Positions 1-15,656 of a DNA stretch of 64,000 nucleotides are shown here, one piece after another. The notes beneath the pieces are model-generated. The model was given only the letters and a program-made list of their open reading frames with translations. It had not been told where the DNA came from and searched no databases. This DNA is from Melastoma dodecandrum. Taxonomy: Eukaryota > Streptophyta > Magnoliopsida > Myrtales > Melastomataceae. The translations under genes were made by a program, and so were the position numbers. Numbering within the stretch: the first letter of the stretch is position 1; every line of letters starts with the position of its first letter. Location: positions 3,472,001 to 3,536,000 of the forward strand of contig JARUPY010000474.1 in NCBI GenBank assembly GCA_029817715.1, read 5' to 3'.

Positions 1-1437
1 TCCTCCCCATCCCCATCCCCACCACCAAATCCTTCTCCACCGTTGCTGCTGCTGCTGCACCTTATCATCCTACCAGTAATCTATCCATAACATTGACCCC
101 ATCTTTGAGGAAAAAATGTTCCCTCTCAACTGATAGTTACCCTTCTATTTTCTCTTGTTTTTTTTTTTTGGGGGGGGGGGGGGTTCTTGGGTTTTTCAGG
201 AAGTGGTGATCCAGAGCCATGGAGGTGTAGGAGAACTGACGGGAAGAAGTGGAGGTGTTCCCGTGACGTGGCTCCTCACCAGAAGTACTGCGAGCGTCAC
301 TCCCACAAGAACCGTCCCCGTTCAAGAAAGCCTGTGGAATTGACCCCCGCCTCGTCCACCACCACCACCACCGACTACCTTCTCGATGCCACCAAGACTA
401 CTGCCGTTTCTGCCTTGACTGCCGCCAGGCGTCCCCCCTCCTCACAACCCCAACAACCACCTGTTGATTCCCGTCAAGCCTTTTCCTCCCAGTTCAGCAA
501 TCAGTGTGATCACGACCCTCCGTCCGGATTCCCTTCCGTGTTTGCTTCTTCCCAGCCTTTCGATCACCCGAGGTTCAAATCTATGATCCCACTTTAAATT
601 ATGTTTCAAAAATGGTAGCTCTGTTTTGTTTTTGTAGTGAAGCACGTTCAAATTCAAACTTCGAATTATTATTCTTCGATTTTTTGGTGCCATAAGTGAT
701 TCGTGATTTATTCCGGCCCTTGTGTTCGTCCACGGCACTTTGTTATCTGATTTTTCATTTATGTTTTGGGTGTTCGATCGTCTGTTTGAAGGTGTTTGGA
801 TTGGTTCATGAAAGGGGAGAGCATTCCGAGCTCGAACCCCAACCAGGACTGGCAACATCAGAATGATGTGCCAATGGGGTCTAAGAGTGACGCCGCCGCC
901 ATTTCTCATAAATACAACAGTGGCAGCGGGAGCTGCATAGACCCGTTCCAGCTAAAGCAATCCTCCCCCTACTTGACGCCCCAGCACTGCAGCTTGTTCC
1001 TCATGGACGGGATTGTTGACCCGGTCCATAGCCAACAGACGAGGAGGTTCATCGATGCATGGCCGAATGTCGATGATGGTAGTGGAAACAGAGAGATGAG
1101 CAGTTATGGCCCTTCTTTAGGAAAGAACGACCTCGCAACATCGTCATTGACTCTGACCATGTGCGGGGGAGAAGGAGACGAGTATAATAACAGGATTGGG
1201 GAAAAGCCACACTGGATGAATGCCGGCATGGTCCATCATGGGTCGTGGATGGGCTCCCCACCAGGAGGACCGTTGGCCGAAGCTCTATGCTTGGGAACCA
1301 TTGCCGGCGGAGGTGGGGTTGGTGTTAGGTACCAGGCTTCCTCTTGTGGATGTAGCAGCACCACCACCGCCGCAACAACTAGTAGTCGGAGCTCTGGCAA
1401 GGACGAAGGACAGGAAGAGTTCAACTTTATTGGCTAA
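1..1437 (+). CDS. GRF: Growth-regulating factor (GRF) transcription factor, 3' part (5' end outside window)
   Basis: Exons by splice sites and phase: up to 75, 200-572, 792-1437 (stop TAA 1435-1437); the introns 76-199 and 573-791 are GT-AG and all phases join. The second exon encodes the WRC domain, beginning [17 protein letters not shown] and continuing [15 protein letters not shown], a Cys3-His zinc-binding DNA-binding region with basic nuclear-targeting residues. The last exon carries the GRF C-terminal motifs RRFIDAWP and [14 protein letters not shown]. GRFs are plant nuclear transcription factors that act with GIF coactivators through an N-terminal QLQ domain and promote cell proliferation in leaves and other organs. 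The QLQ exon is not in the window, except perhaps its tail in 1-75, which is rich in Ala and Pro. The gene is regulated by miR396 through the site at 319-339. Intron 1 holds a T12G14 run (158-183). The family call is secure; the paralogue is not. Confidence 0.93.
319..339 (+). promoter_or_regulatory. miR396 target site in the WRC exon of the GRF gene
   Basis: The stretch contains TTCAAGAAAGCCTGTGGAA, the conserved miR396 recognition sequence of plant GRFs. It includes the extra C that forms a one-base bulge in the duplex with the miRNA. It encodes the RSRKPVE end of the WRC domain. In GRF genes this site directs transcript cleavage by miR396. Confidence 0.92.
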
Positions 1438-1861
1438 ACAATCTCACCACGGAGAGAGCAAGGTGTAGGAACAACCCTGTTCGCACGTTTTGATTTCCCT
1501 GTTTCTTCCTAAGGCTGGAGAGTTTATATTTCCCTGAGAATGTCAAAAATTTTGGTGACACTGACAAATGCTGTCGCTTTTGGTTTCTGCGGATGCAACT
1601 CTGCTTTTAGCATATTGGTATTATTGATTCACATAAATCTATGTTATCTCAAGATACGTCCACAAATTAAAACTCTGAAATCGAGTCCAAGATTATTGGG
1701 TGTTTCATCTAATCCATCTCCGGTCAGTGGTCGATCGATTTCATCCTCCGCTCCGATCTACACGGGTTCCTTGGATTGCCATTGTTTTGGTTTTGCTGAT
1801 GCCGTTCGTCATGGTATCATCTCCTTCTCGGTGCTCCCAGAAGGCAAAGCAGTGGTTATGA
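1438..1861. other. GRF 3' untranslated and downstream region
   Basis: This follows directly on the GRF stop codon and presumably contains its 3' UTR. I see no conserved reading frame or repeat in it. A 116-codon open frame on the plus strand (1540-1890) has no recognisable motif and runs into the IQD-like relic on the other strand. Confidence 0.5.
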
Positions 1862-2459
1862 TCATTGACGATTTAAGCATCTTGGCATGATAAGAAATGT
1901 TCGAGGGAAGACACCCGCTGAGAAAACCGTTGTGCAGGAGGTTTTTTCCCCCACCTGCAACAGGAGTTTGGTTTGGTTCGTGGTGGGCTGGTGATCCCAT
2001 TGTGGCCAGAGCTTGCATCCACCAGAATGTTGCTTCCTCCCATTGTGTCCTCTCGCCAGTGCCTGCAGCCTCACCCGACCTTTCAATGCTCGGAGTGCTC
2101 TCCTTGGCAGTAGCGAAGACAAAAACCAATCAACCTCTCCATCCAGTCAAATCAAATATATCGCTGGCATGAACCGTTTCCCTGAAACGAACCTTCTCTA
2201 ACCAAGTAGCCCCTGAATGTGGTTTGGATCGCAAGAGCCGCACAGTTCTGCTTTGTAAGACCATCCAGAGGCCAGCAGTGGATTTGGCCCGGGGATCTCC
2301 TTCGTCGCTGCAGCGGTTGCCACTCCAAATGATTGCCTTTGCTCTTTGCTCAGCTTCGGTAGTTTCTGTCAGGGGGTGGTTTCGGCCCTGGCCCGGCTTT
2401 CGGAACGGCCACCTCCTCTGCTCCCTCTTTAAAACGCAAAACATAGAAATCAGAACCAA
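1862..2459 (-). pseudogene. Degenerate IQD (IQ67-domain) gene fragment
   Basis: On the minus strand, around 2040-2120, one frame reads RRALRALKGRVRLQALARGH. This matches the IQ67 core of plant IQD calmodulin-binding proteins, usually written RRALRALKGLVRLQALVRGH. The homology continues in another frame (around 1990-2040, ..WWMQAL..). Upstream, 2300-2430 shows KREQRRWPFRKP and AEQRAKA, which resemble the N-terminal part of the same family; the following Ala-rich stretch lies in a shifted frame. No single frame joins these pieces and no start or splice structure can be supported, so I read it as a relic. IQD proteins are calmodulin-binding scaffolds on microtubules and in the nucleus. The core motif is convincing; the outer limits are approximate. 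Confidence 0.55.
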
Positions 2460-2982
2460 TTACTACAAGATCACTCTTGTTGAACAAGATGAGATGGGAT
2501 TAGAGCACGTGAATCTAAAAGGTGAGATTCGTCCATACGAAAGTACTGTACTTTTTGGGGTCCCCAAAAAGTTCTTGTGCATTGGCACGTTCTGGTTCTG
2601 CCCAAAAACTCTCAGTGGCTTCACGTGCCATCGGACCCGGACCCCCTTAAGCTCACGTCCTCTGAGGTCTACGTACCGTGGGAAGAAAAAACCACGACGA
2701 GGAAGGGTGCGATATACAGCATTCTGCAGCAAAGGAGACCGAGAAAGGCTTATCCTCGAGGCCTATCACGAAGGAGGTTCGGGGTGGCCGAGAAGGGAGT
2801 AGATGTAAGGAGGCAGAGCCGAGCCCTGGACAAGGTCGTCATTAAGCTTTCTACAGGTGTTCAAAGTTATCGGGTGGTGGTGTGGGGGGGGGGGGGGTGG
2901 TCAGGGTCATTTTGGTCCTTTTACTAGGAGAGTCCATATGATACTGCAAAGACAAAATTAGGGTGTTCCTGTTCCTGTTCAA
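2460..2982. other. Intergenic, no gene seen
   Basis: It contains a G14 run at 2884-2897 and short open frames with no recognisable motif. Nothing else is supported. Confidence 0.5.
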
Positions 2983-3625
2983 TTTTGGTGGGCGTCGTTT
3001 TATGATTTGTTCCATAATGATTTCGCCAAATGACGTAGTTTGAAAAATATTTCGCGAACTAACCCACCAAAGTCGGTCTTACAAAGGCCGACTTCGGTTT
3101 TGGCGAATGGAAGTCGGCCTTACAAAGACCGACTTCACCACACTTAGAAAAAATTTTAGCAAACGAAGTCTGGGACGTTGCATGAAGGAAGTCGACCTTT
3201 GTAAGACCGACTTCGGTTTTGGGGAATGAAAGTCGGCCTTACAAAGGCCGACTTCCTTAATTTTTTTTTTTTGTCTTTTGAATCCTCAATTTTTTTTTCT
3301 TTGAATGGGAAGTCGGCCTTACAGGTTTTTTTTTTTTAAAGATATTGAGGAAGTCGGCTTATAATCATTCCCCAAAATCGAAGTCGGCCTTACAAAGGCC
3401 GACTTCCTTCATGTAGCGTTCCAGACTTCGTTTGCTAAAATTTTTTCTAAGTGTGGTTAAGGCCGACTTCCATTCGCCAAAACCAAAGTCGGCCTTACAA
3501 AGGCCGACTTTTATGGGTTAGTTGACGAATTATTTTCGTTAGTGCGTCATTTGGCGAAAAGTCGTTATGGAACAAAACTCGCAAAATTACGACAATCTCC
3601 GATCATAAAACGACGCCCACCAAAA
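2983..3625. mobile_element. Foldback (long inverted repeat) element with nested palindromes
   Basis: The ends are a perfect 24-bp inverted repeat: 2983-3006 (starts TTTTGGTGGGCG) against 3602-3625. Almost the whole element folds on itself. Matching landmarks are CCAAATGACG (left) with CGTCATTTGG (right), TAGAAAAAATTTTAGCAAACG with its mirror near 3430, and the loop around 3270-3350. Both arms are studded with a 27-bp palindrome, GAAGTCGGCCTT-ACA-AAGGCCGACTTC, in at least six full or near-full copies (about 3070, 3110, 3188, 3229, 3379, 3485) plus half copies near 3310, 3350 and 3460. There is no coding capacity, so it resembles a foldback MITE. The right end lies about 325 bp before the UBP start codon. 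Target-site duplications are not clear; weak arm similarity continues a few bases outward (TTCAATTT on both sides). Confidence 0.8.
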
Positions 3626-3950
3626 TCCCCCAAATTGAATTTCTGCCCAAAATTCCATTTCCCATTTCACCAATATCAAATCCCAAAAAATTTCCCCTTC
3701 TTCGACAGGGTTCCTTCCCAGCCGCCGATTTGTTTGAACAATTGTCCTTCGATCTCGACTTATCTCGATCTGTTCCCCTGTCCAATGCCATCTCCCCCGA
3801 TTGATTTGAATCTCTAGGGTTTTAGTCTCCCGTTTGATCCGTGCGTGGGAGGCTGCGACTGCCCGCTTATTCTGGTCGTTGCTTCGTTGTCGTTGTTCTG
3901 TAGGTTTTGGTGTTATTTTTGTTTCCCCTCGGTTGAGCGAGCATTAGACG

Positions 3951-10234
<6,284 letters not shown>

Positions 10235-11598
10235 AGGGCAAGAAGTGGTTCCCGAGGTCCTGAATGTGTTCCGAACTGGAGTTTGATTATGTGGCTATAC
10301 TCCGGCATTTGGGTACTGCCGGAGGATTAGTTGCAAGGTAGAAGGGAAGCAATGCATCACCAAGAGTGAATTTTGCATGCTTGATGCTGACGTGACCAAT
10401 ACTCCTTGGCTCAGAATGCGAATAAGTTGGCAAGCATCCGGTACAAAAATGTTTGTTGTATTATTTAGTCTGTATTCATGTACACCTACCTTATTGTTGT
10501 AAGACATTGTCTTTGATAAAAGAGGGAAATGAGATCTTTATATGTTGTCATCTTTGATAGTAAACTAGAAAGACGGAATACAGGGCAGTGTAAACATTAC
10601 AAAGCAGTCTTGTTGGCTGAGAAAGGTTATCTTTCGGCCAGGAAGGGGCATCTCCGACGAACCTCCTGGATAGTTGGTCTCTGGGACCCATAAACAATTT
10701 CGAGACAGGTCTCTCATAAGCCGGAGCCCGTGATCCCAATGCCACTGCAGGAGCATCCCGTTCTGCTGGAAGCAGAGACCGCCTTTATCATGACTATTGG
10801 CCGATCCTTTAGAATTTTCTGGCCACCACGAATATGATGGCTTTTGTCACAAGACCTCTCTATCGAGGGTACATGACGGCCCCCTCCGATGATGAGAAGC
10901 TTAGGAATGTCGTTCCCTCTTGACTGCTTCTTGGACGAATCTTGTTGGTGGGCTTTGGATGAGCTTGTGGAATTGCTCTCCATGGATCGAAGATAGTCTG
11001 TACTGAACTTAGTGTTGACTTGAGCCATGAAAGCACAACTTGATATTGGGGATCCGGACGCTCTCTCCTTCTGATATGCACGCAACCCTGGCTCTATCTT
11101 TCTGACTGCTCCCCCACATACCCTGGCATACACCAAGTTTTGAAATTTCCCAGGGAATGCCAAAAATATCCTCGTGATGGAAGAGTAACAACACTTCGCA
11201 GGCAGTCAACTGCACAATCCCTCTGCTTGATTCAACTGGACGTTATCAAAGGGAAAAACAACTGTGTTAGCTCCAATTGGCACCAAAAAACATATGCGTC
11301 GTTTGAGTTCATCAATGCTTGTCAAAGTTCATCTTTACGCTATTAGCTTTGGGAAACACACTTCCCCTTTTCTTATGCTAAGATCAAAGACGCCAGATCA
11401 AACCCAGTCGGCCGAAATGCTTGGTGTTTAGCCCAAACATGGCCCAAGTTCAGACAAGGTGGGGGGGATCTCCGGGCCAGCAATTTTGAGACAAGTTAGA
11501 GATTCGATCCTCATCCCATGAGGACAACAGTGAAGATTTGATTTGGTAATTACTGAGATTTTACTGTTACAGAAACCATCCCACATGGGATTGATTGT
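10235..11598. other. UBP 3' region and unassigned sequence
   Basis: The first 300 bases are probably UBP 3' UTR (TTGATAAAAG near 10513). From 10560 to 11215 several overlapping open frames exist on the minus strand (for example 10714-11163 and 10860-11081). Some peptides look protein-like, such as GGLCFQQNGMLLQWHWDHG (about 10720-10780), but they sit in different frames and I recognise no family. It may be a frameshifted gene relic. 11215-11598 shows nothing. Confidence 0.35.
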
Positions 11599-11683
11599 CT
11601 AGAGGCTATATTCCCTATGGAACATGAACTCAGTCCTACAGAGAGGGCAAGTGCAGTGCCCCTCCTCCACCCAACCATCAAGG

Positions 11684-12838
11684 TGTTCGCGTAGAATACG
11701 GACCACGTCGGAAATATTTGGCAATTGGACTCATAGGAAAATGTATGTGGTCGCCAGAAAGATGAATTTCAATGATAAAAGATACGTCTGTACAAATTCA
11801 GAGTTTCGAAAGAGAACTTAGAATCTTACAGCCATAAAAATGAACGAAAATGGGTGATACGGCTGACGTCGGCGTCGTAGACTCGCTGCTGACGTCGTAA
11901 ACTCGCTACAGTGCGCTGCGCTGTAGACTTGTGTGACGGTAGTAGTGCTGGCGGAGGGTTGTTGCCTCGGTTACGGTTGCTCGCCGGGACGGTGGAAGTG
12001 CTGACGGAAGGTTGTTGCCCCGGTTACGGTTGCTCGCCGGGACGGTGGAAGTGCTGACGGAAGCTTGTTGCCCCGGTTACGGTTGCTCGCGGACGGTGGA
12101 AGTGCTGACGGAAGCTTGTTGCCCCGGTTACGGTTGCTCGCCGGGATAGTGGAAGTGCTGGTGGAAGGTGATCACCAAAGCTATGGTTGCTCACTCTAGT
12201 GTTGAAGGTAGTGACCAAATAACCCAGGTCGAGGTATCTACTAAAGTCTAAGGGTGACGAGCAATGCAAATCTGTGTTTGGCTGATTGATCGTGATTTTT
12301 CCTAAGGAGAATCTGTTCCCCTTTTATACTGAATCTTGCAAGGCTTGAGTGCTGAACACGTTTGACACGTTCTTAGGATATTTTGAAGGTCGTGCCCCTC
12401 TCAATCAACTCCCTAAAATCTTGGTAACAATGGCTTTTATCCAACTTAACCACTTCTCTTTCTTATATTAAATTAATTAAATCAAATTCTCAGATTTTCT
12501 CCATATGAAGATCTTTCTAAATGGGAACGTGGTCCCATAATCTTCTTCCCAAAAATCTCAGAGGCAAGATCTTTTCTGATCCTCGTAGACTTGACCCTCG
12601 TAGACGCGGACCCGCGTAGACTCTGACCCTCGTAGACGCGGATCCCCGTAGACGCGGACCCGCGTAGACTCTGATCCTCGTAGACGCGGACCCCCGTAGA
12701 CGCGGACCCGCGTAGACTCTGACCCTCGTAGACGCGGACCCTCGTAGACTCGATGTGGGTCAGTGAAGCTTTGTTCATAAAATGGCCTAAATTTATGGGT
12801 TCATTATAATTAAGCCCAAGATTTTTGCCATGTCAACA
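11684..12838 (-). repeat. 3' LTR of the non-autonomous element
   Basis: It starts TGTTCGCGTAG and ends ..GTCAACA on the plus strand. At 1,155 bp it is longer than its partner because a GC-rich unit (CGGTTGCTCGCCGGGACGG..) around 11960-12150 is present in extra copies. Confidence 0.88.
12583..12757. repeat. CGTAGAC minisatellite inside the LTR
   Basis: Imperfect tandem array of units such as CGTAGACGCGGACCC and CGTAGACTCTGACCC, about 15-17 bp each. The partner LTR has a shorter version at about 14848-15002. Confidence 0.85.
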
Positions 12839-12855
12839 TAAGCCCCCCTCTTAGG
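12839..12855 (-). other. Polypurine tract of the non-autonomous element
   Basis: The minus strand reads CCTAAGAGGGGGGCTTA immediately before the LTR start TGTTGACATG. This is the expected position and composition of a plus-strand primer. Confidence 0.75.
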
Positions 12856-12955
12856 GTGAGACGATCTTAGCTGAGAGTCTAACCCAGCATTGTGAAGTGG
12901 TTTGGATTATGAATAAAGAAACTTAAAACGAAAGGAACTTTGGGGATTTAAAAAC

Positions 12956-13894
12956 CTAACGCCAAATTGCGTGATCCCATGGTATTTGCCAAACTCTATA
13001 AGCCCGTGTAGGTTGAATCACTATGTCTATGTACTTATTTTGTTGTGCAAGACGTTGTCTTAAATCGTGTTGCAAGCCACTCGGGTCAAAGGGCAAGTGG
13101 CACCATAATAATGGGTTGGTCATTATTGTTTCACTAGGTGCCCATAGTTCATGCTCGGGAATTTCGAGGTTCTCTACGAAGTTAACCTCTGGTTGGAAAG
13201 TATGAAAAGTATGAATTGTAATTTCATTTTTTAATGGTTGGACGTTGATTACACGCAAATAATTTGGTATAACTTGTTCTACCACTTGTACCCCAACATC
13301 TTTAAGGGTTAGCAGACCAAATTGCTTAACTTTATCAACCTCTAGCGACGGGTTTATTCTGACATCTACATCAATAGGAGATGTTGTTATGGGCACGTAC
13401 TCCTCCGTGGGTGTTTTTGGTACGAATGAATAATTTGTTACGGGAGGTTCGGGAGTGGGGATATAACCCTCGACGGAAGGTTCCATATGAAAACTCTCTC
13501 TTCGTCGATATAAATGAGCATTGTTCGTATACTCATTTATTTTGAAGCCCCCATAAGTAAAGTTTTCGAAAACTTGTGCCGGGACGAAAGAGCTGGGCTG
13601 CCTGGCTCTATTGGCTTTATGAGTATACTCGTCCCAATCTACATCGTCGTTGTCGTAGACATGGTCAGGACTGATCATTTTCGTAGACTCGTCACGAGTC
13701 CTTTCCCAGTTTTTTGGCTTTGCAGCGGCGCTTGGCCGGTTTAAAGCACTGATTTGCTCCAGTATCTGAATTATATTGTCTTGTAGCCTAGTGAAACGCC
13801 TGTCCATCAAGTTTTTCGTATCATTAAATTTTTTATAGAACTCAAGCCTAGTGGGTTGAGTATGTGCCCCGAAAGAGCGTTGAGTTGCAGCCAC
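12956..13894 (-). CDS. Retroelement internal ORF of unknown function (312 aa)
   Basis: It is the only long frame of the non-autonomous LTR element, placed where gag would be. The protein starts MAATQRSFGAHTQPTRLEF, has a probable coiled-coil stretch at residues about 20-50 (FNDTKNLMDRRFTRLQDNII), a Pro- and Val-rich middle (about 135-190), and an ending rich in Trp, His and Pro. I see no CCHC knuckle, no DTG/DSG protease motif and no YVDD. It could be a divergent gag, an ORF1 like that of Tat/Ogre elements, or a captured host sequence. It is uninterrupted over 312 codons, so the insertion is fairly young or the frame was under selection in the parent family. I do not recognise it. Confidence 0.55.
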   Translation of the reverse strand: MAATQRSFGAHTQPTRLEFYKKFNDTKNLMDRRFTRLQDNIIQILEQISALNRPSAAAKPKNWERTRDESTKMISPDHVYDNDDVDWDEYTHKANRARQPSSFVPAQVFENFTYGGFKINEYTNNAHLYRRRESFHMEPSVEGYIPTPEPPVTNYSFVPKTPTEEYVPITTSPIDVDVRINPSLEVDKVKQFGLLTLKDVGVQVVEQVIPNYLRVINVQPLKNEITIHTFHTFQPEVNFVENLEIPEHELWAPSETIMTNPLLWCHLPFDPSGLQHDLRQRLAQQNKYIDIVIQPTRAYRVWQIPWDHAIWR

Positions 13895-14019
13895 TTGGCT
13901 TCCTAGAGCCGTGGTCTCCTCCTTTGCCTATCCTGCTATATTCTGACCGCCTCCATCTAATGGAGGTGGAGGGTCGCGATTAACCCAACTCCTGGTATTC
14001 TTTACCATGTGAGTATTAA

Positions 14020-14042
14020 CTCGACTCCCACTGTGATCGCCA
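14020..14042 (-). promoter_or_regulatory. Primer-binding site, tRNA-Arg type
   Basis: The minus strand reads TGGCGATCACAGTGGGAGTC starting six bases inside the 5' LTR. From memory of plant tRNA-Arg genes whose 3' end is ..CGACTCCCACTGTGGTCG plus CCA, this is complementary with about one mismatch. Confidence 0.65.
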
Positions 14043-14048
14043 AAGACG

Positions 14049-15088
14049 TGTTCGCGTAGAAAACGGACCACGTCGGAAATATTTGGCAATTGGACTAACA
14101 GGGAAATGTATGTGCTCGCCAGAAAGATGAATTTCAATGATAAAAGATACGACTGTATAAATTTAGAGTTTCGAAAGAGAACTTAGAATCTTACAGCCAT
14201 AAAAATGAACGAAAAGGGGTGATACGGCTGACGTAGGCGTCGTAGACTCGCTGCTGACGTCGTAGACTCACTACAGTGCGCTGCGCTGTAGACTTGTGTG
14301 ACGGTAGTAGTGCTGGCGGAGGGTTGTTGCCTCGGTTACGGTTGCTCGCCGGGACGGTGGAAGTGCTGACGGAAGCTTGTTGCCCCGGTTACGGTTGCTC
14401 GCCGGGATAGTGGAAGTGCTGGCGGAAGGTGATCACCAAAGCTATGGTTGCTCACTCTAGTGTTGAAGGTAGTGACCAAATAACCCAGGTCGAGGTATCT
14501 ACTAAAGTCTAAGGGTGACGAGCAATGCAAATCTGTGTTTGGCTGATTGATCGTGATTTTTCCTAAGGAGAATCTGTTCCCCTTTTATACTGAATCTTGC
14601 AAGGCTTGAGTGCTGAACACGTTTGACACATTCTTATGATATTTTGAAGGTCGTGGCCCTCTCAATCAACTCCCTAAAATCTTGGTAACAATCTGATCGT
14701 GGCTTTTATCCAACTTAACAACTTCTCTTTCTTATATTAAATTAATTAAATCAAATCCTCAGATTTTCTCCATATGAAGATCTTTCCAAATGGAAACGTG
14801 GTCCCATAATCTTCTTCCCAAAAATCTCAGAGGCAAGATCTTTTCTGATCCTCGTAGACTTGACCCCCGTAGACTTGACCCCGTAGACTTGACCCTCGTA
14901 GACGCGGACCCACGTAGACTCTGACCCTCGTAGACGCGGATCCCCGTAGACGCGGACCCGCGTAGACTCTGACCCTCGTAGACGCGGACCCTCGTAGACT
15001 CGATGGGGATCAGTGAAGCTTTGTTCATAAAATGGCCTAAATTTATGGGTTCATTATAATTAAGCCCAAGATTTTTGCCATATCAACA
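14049..15088 (-). repeat. 5' LTR of the non-autonomous element
   Basis: 1,040 bp, bounded by TG...CA, and nearly identical to 11684-12838 apart from fewer copies of the internal GC-rich and CGTAGAC repeat units. Confidence 0.88.
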
Positions 15089-15420
15089 CAAAGCACCCCT
15101 TGTGGAACGAGTGCAGGCACTCCCTCAGCTCCCTCACCTCGTCCCCCTCCCCTACTTCCCCTAGGCACACCGCGCACACTAACCCCCCCTCCCCGGTCCA
15201 TCCCTCCCTTCCTCACAAATTCCCTCGACTCATTTGGCGGGGCTGTCTTCCGTGCCCACATCCCTTGTCCCTTCCCAGCAGCCCGAGGGGACTGACCCGG
15301 AAGCCCGAAACTGATATGCTGGAGGGCCTTGGTCACGGCATTGATGGCCGCACATAGGACATAGAGTGCAACCACGACGAGGGTGGACTTGGGGAGCTTG
15401 AGGGCGGCCGGGATCCCCAT

Positions 15421-15656
15421 GAGGAAATTACTAGAAGATGAAAGGATTGGGCTATGGCATCGGGTTGGTCTCATGAGTAAATATCGGCCATGCTCCCATC
15501 CCCCACTTCTAGGGAAAGGATCACAATCTATTGGAGATGGGAGCCAATCCTGGGGTGACGCGAAAACCGGGGATTAATTGAGCCTGCCCCTGTCCTAAAC
15601 TAATCATCGGATATCATATCAAATCAGAGAGAGTTAGACGAGGTTGCTCCATCCAT
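15421..15656. other. Upstream region of the RING-H2 gene, up to the copia insertion
   Basis: This is the probable promoter side of the disrupted RING-H2 gene. Its continuation lies beyond the inserted element, from 31488. An in-frame alternative ATG for the RING gene lies at 15474. No TATA motif is convincing. Confidence 0.4.

Larger units (their letters stand above)
11684..15088 (-). mobile_element. Non-autonomous LTR retrotransposon with tRNA-Arg-type primer site
   Basis: Two direct LTRs (11684-12838 and 14049-15088), each bounded by TG...CA, flank an internal region of only 1,210 bp. Orientation is minus: the primer-binding site lies next to the right LTR and the polypurine tract next to the left one. 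The flanking 5 bases are CAAGG (11679-11683) and CAAAG (15089-15093), a target duplication with one change. Inside there is one 312-codon frame and no protease, reverse transcriptase or integrase. The tRNA-Arg primer is typical of Tat/Ogre Ty3-gypsy elements, so this may be a deletion derivative of that group (inference). The element sits in the RING finger of the RING-H2 gene. Confidence 0.88.
11599..15420 (-). pseudogene. RING-H2 E3 ubiquitin ligase gene split by an LTR retrotransposon
   Basis: The 5' part reads from ATG 15420 (MGIPAALKLPKSTLVVVALY) down to 15089, and the 3' part from 11683 to the TAG at 11601-11599. Between them lies the LTR element 11684-15088. Read across the insertion point, the two parts give a RING-H2 finger. 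The left half has CAVC, then RECLHSFHKGCF; the right half has DGWVEE followed by TCPLCR. That is C-x2-C, C-x-H-x2-H-x2-C and C-x2-C in the expected order, near the C-terminus of a protein of about 145 residues. An N-terminal hydrophobic segment (LVVVALYVLCAAINAV) suggests membrane attachment, as in small RHA/BRH1-type ligases. A second lesion is present: the G7 run at about 15183-15189 puts the first Cys pair in a different frame from the N-terminal part. RING-H2 proteins transfer ubiquitin from an E2 to a substrate. Disrupted; no intact product is expected. Confidence 0.8.

Noticed and set aside
3070..3511. Regularly spaced short repeats (GAAGTCGGCC..) that could look like a CRISPR array
   Set aside because: The repeats alternate in orientation inside one large hairpin, spacing is irregular, and the context is a plant genome. 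It is a foldback element.
12583..12757. CGTAGAC repeats as a possible array of a regulatory or CRISPR type
   Set aside because: It is a minisatellite inside an LTR and is present in both LTR copies.
15100..15357. 85-codon plus-strand ORF
   Set aside because: It lies opposite the RING-H2 coding sequence and has only a Pro/Ser-rich composition; it is a shadow frame.
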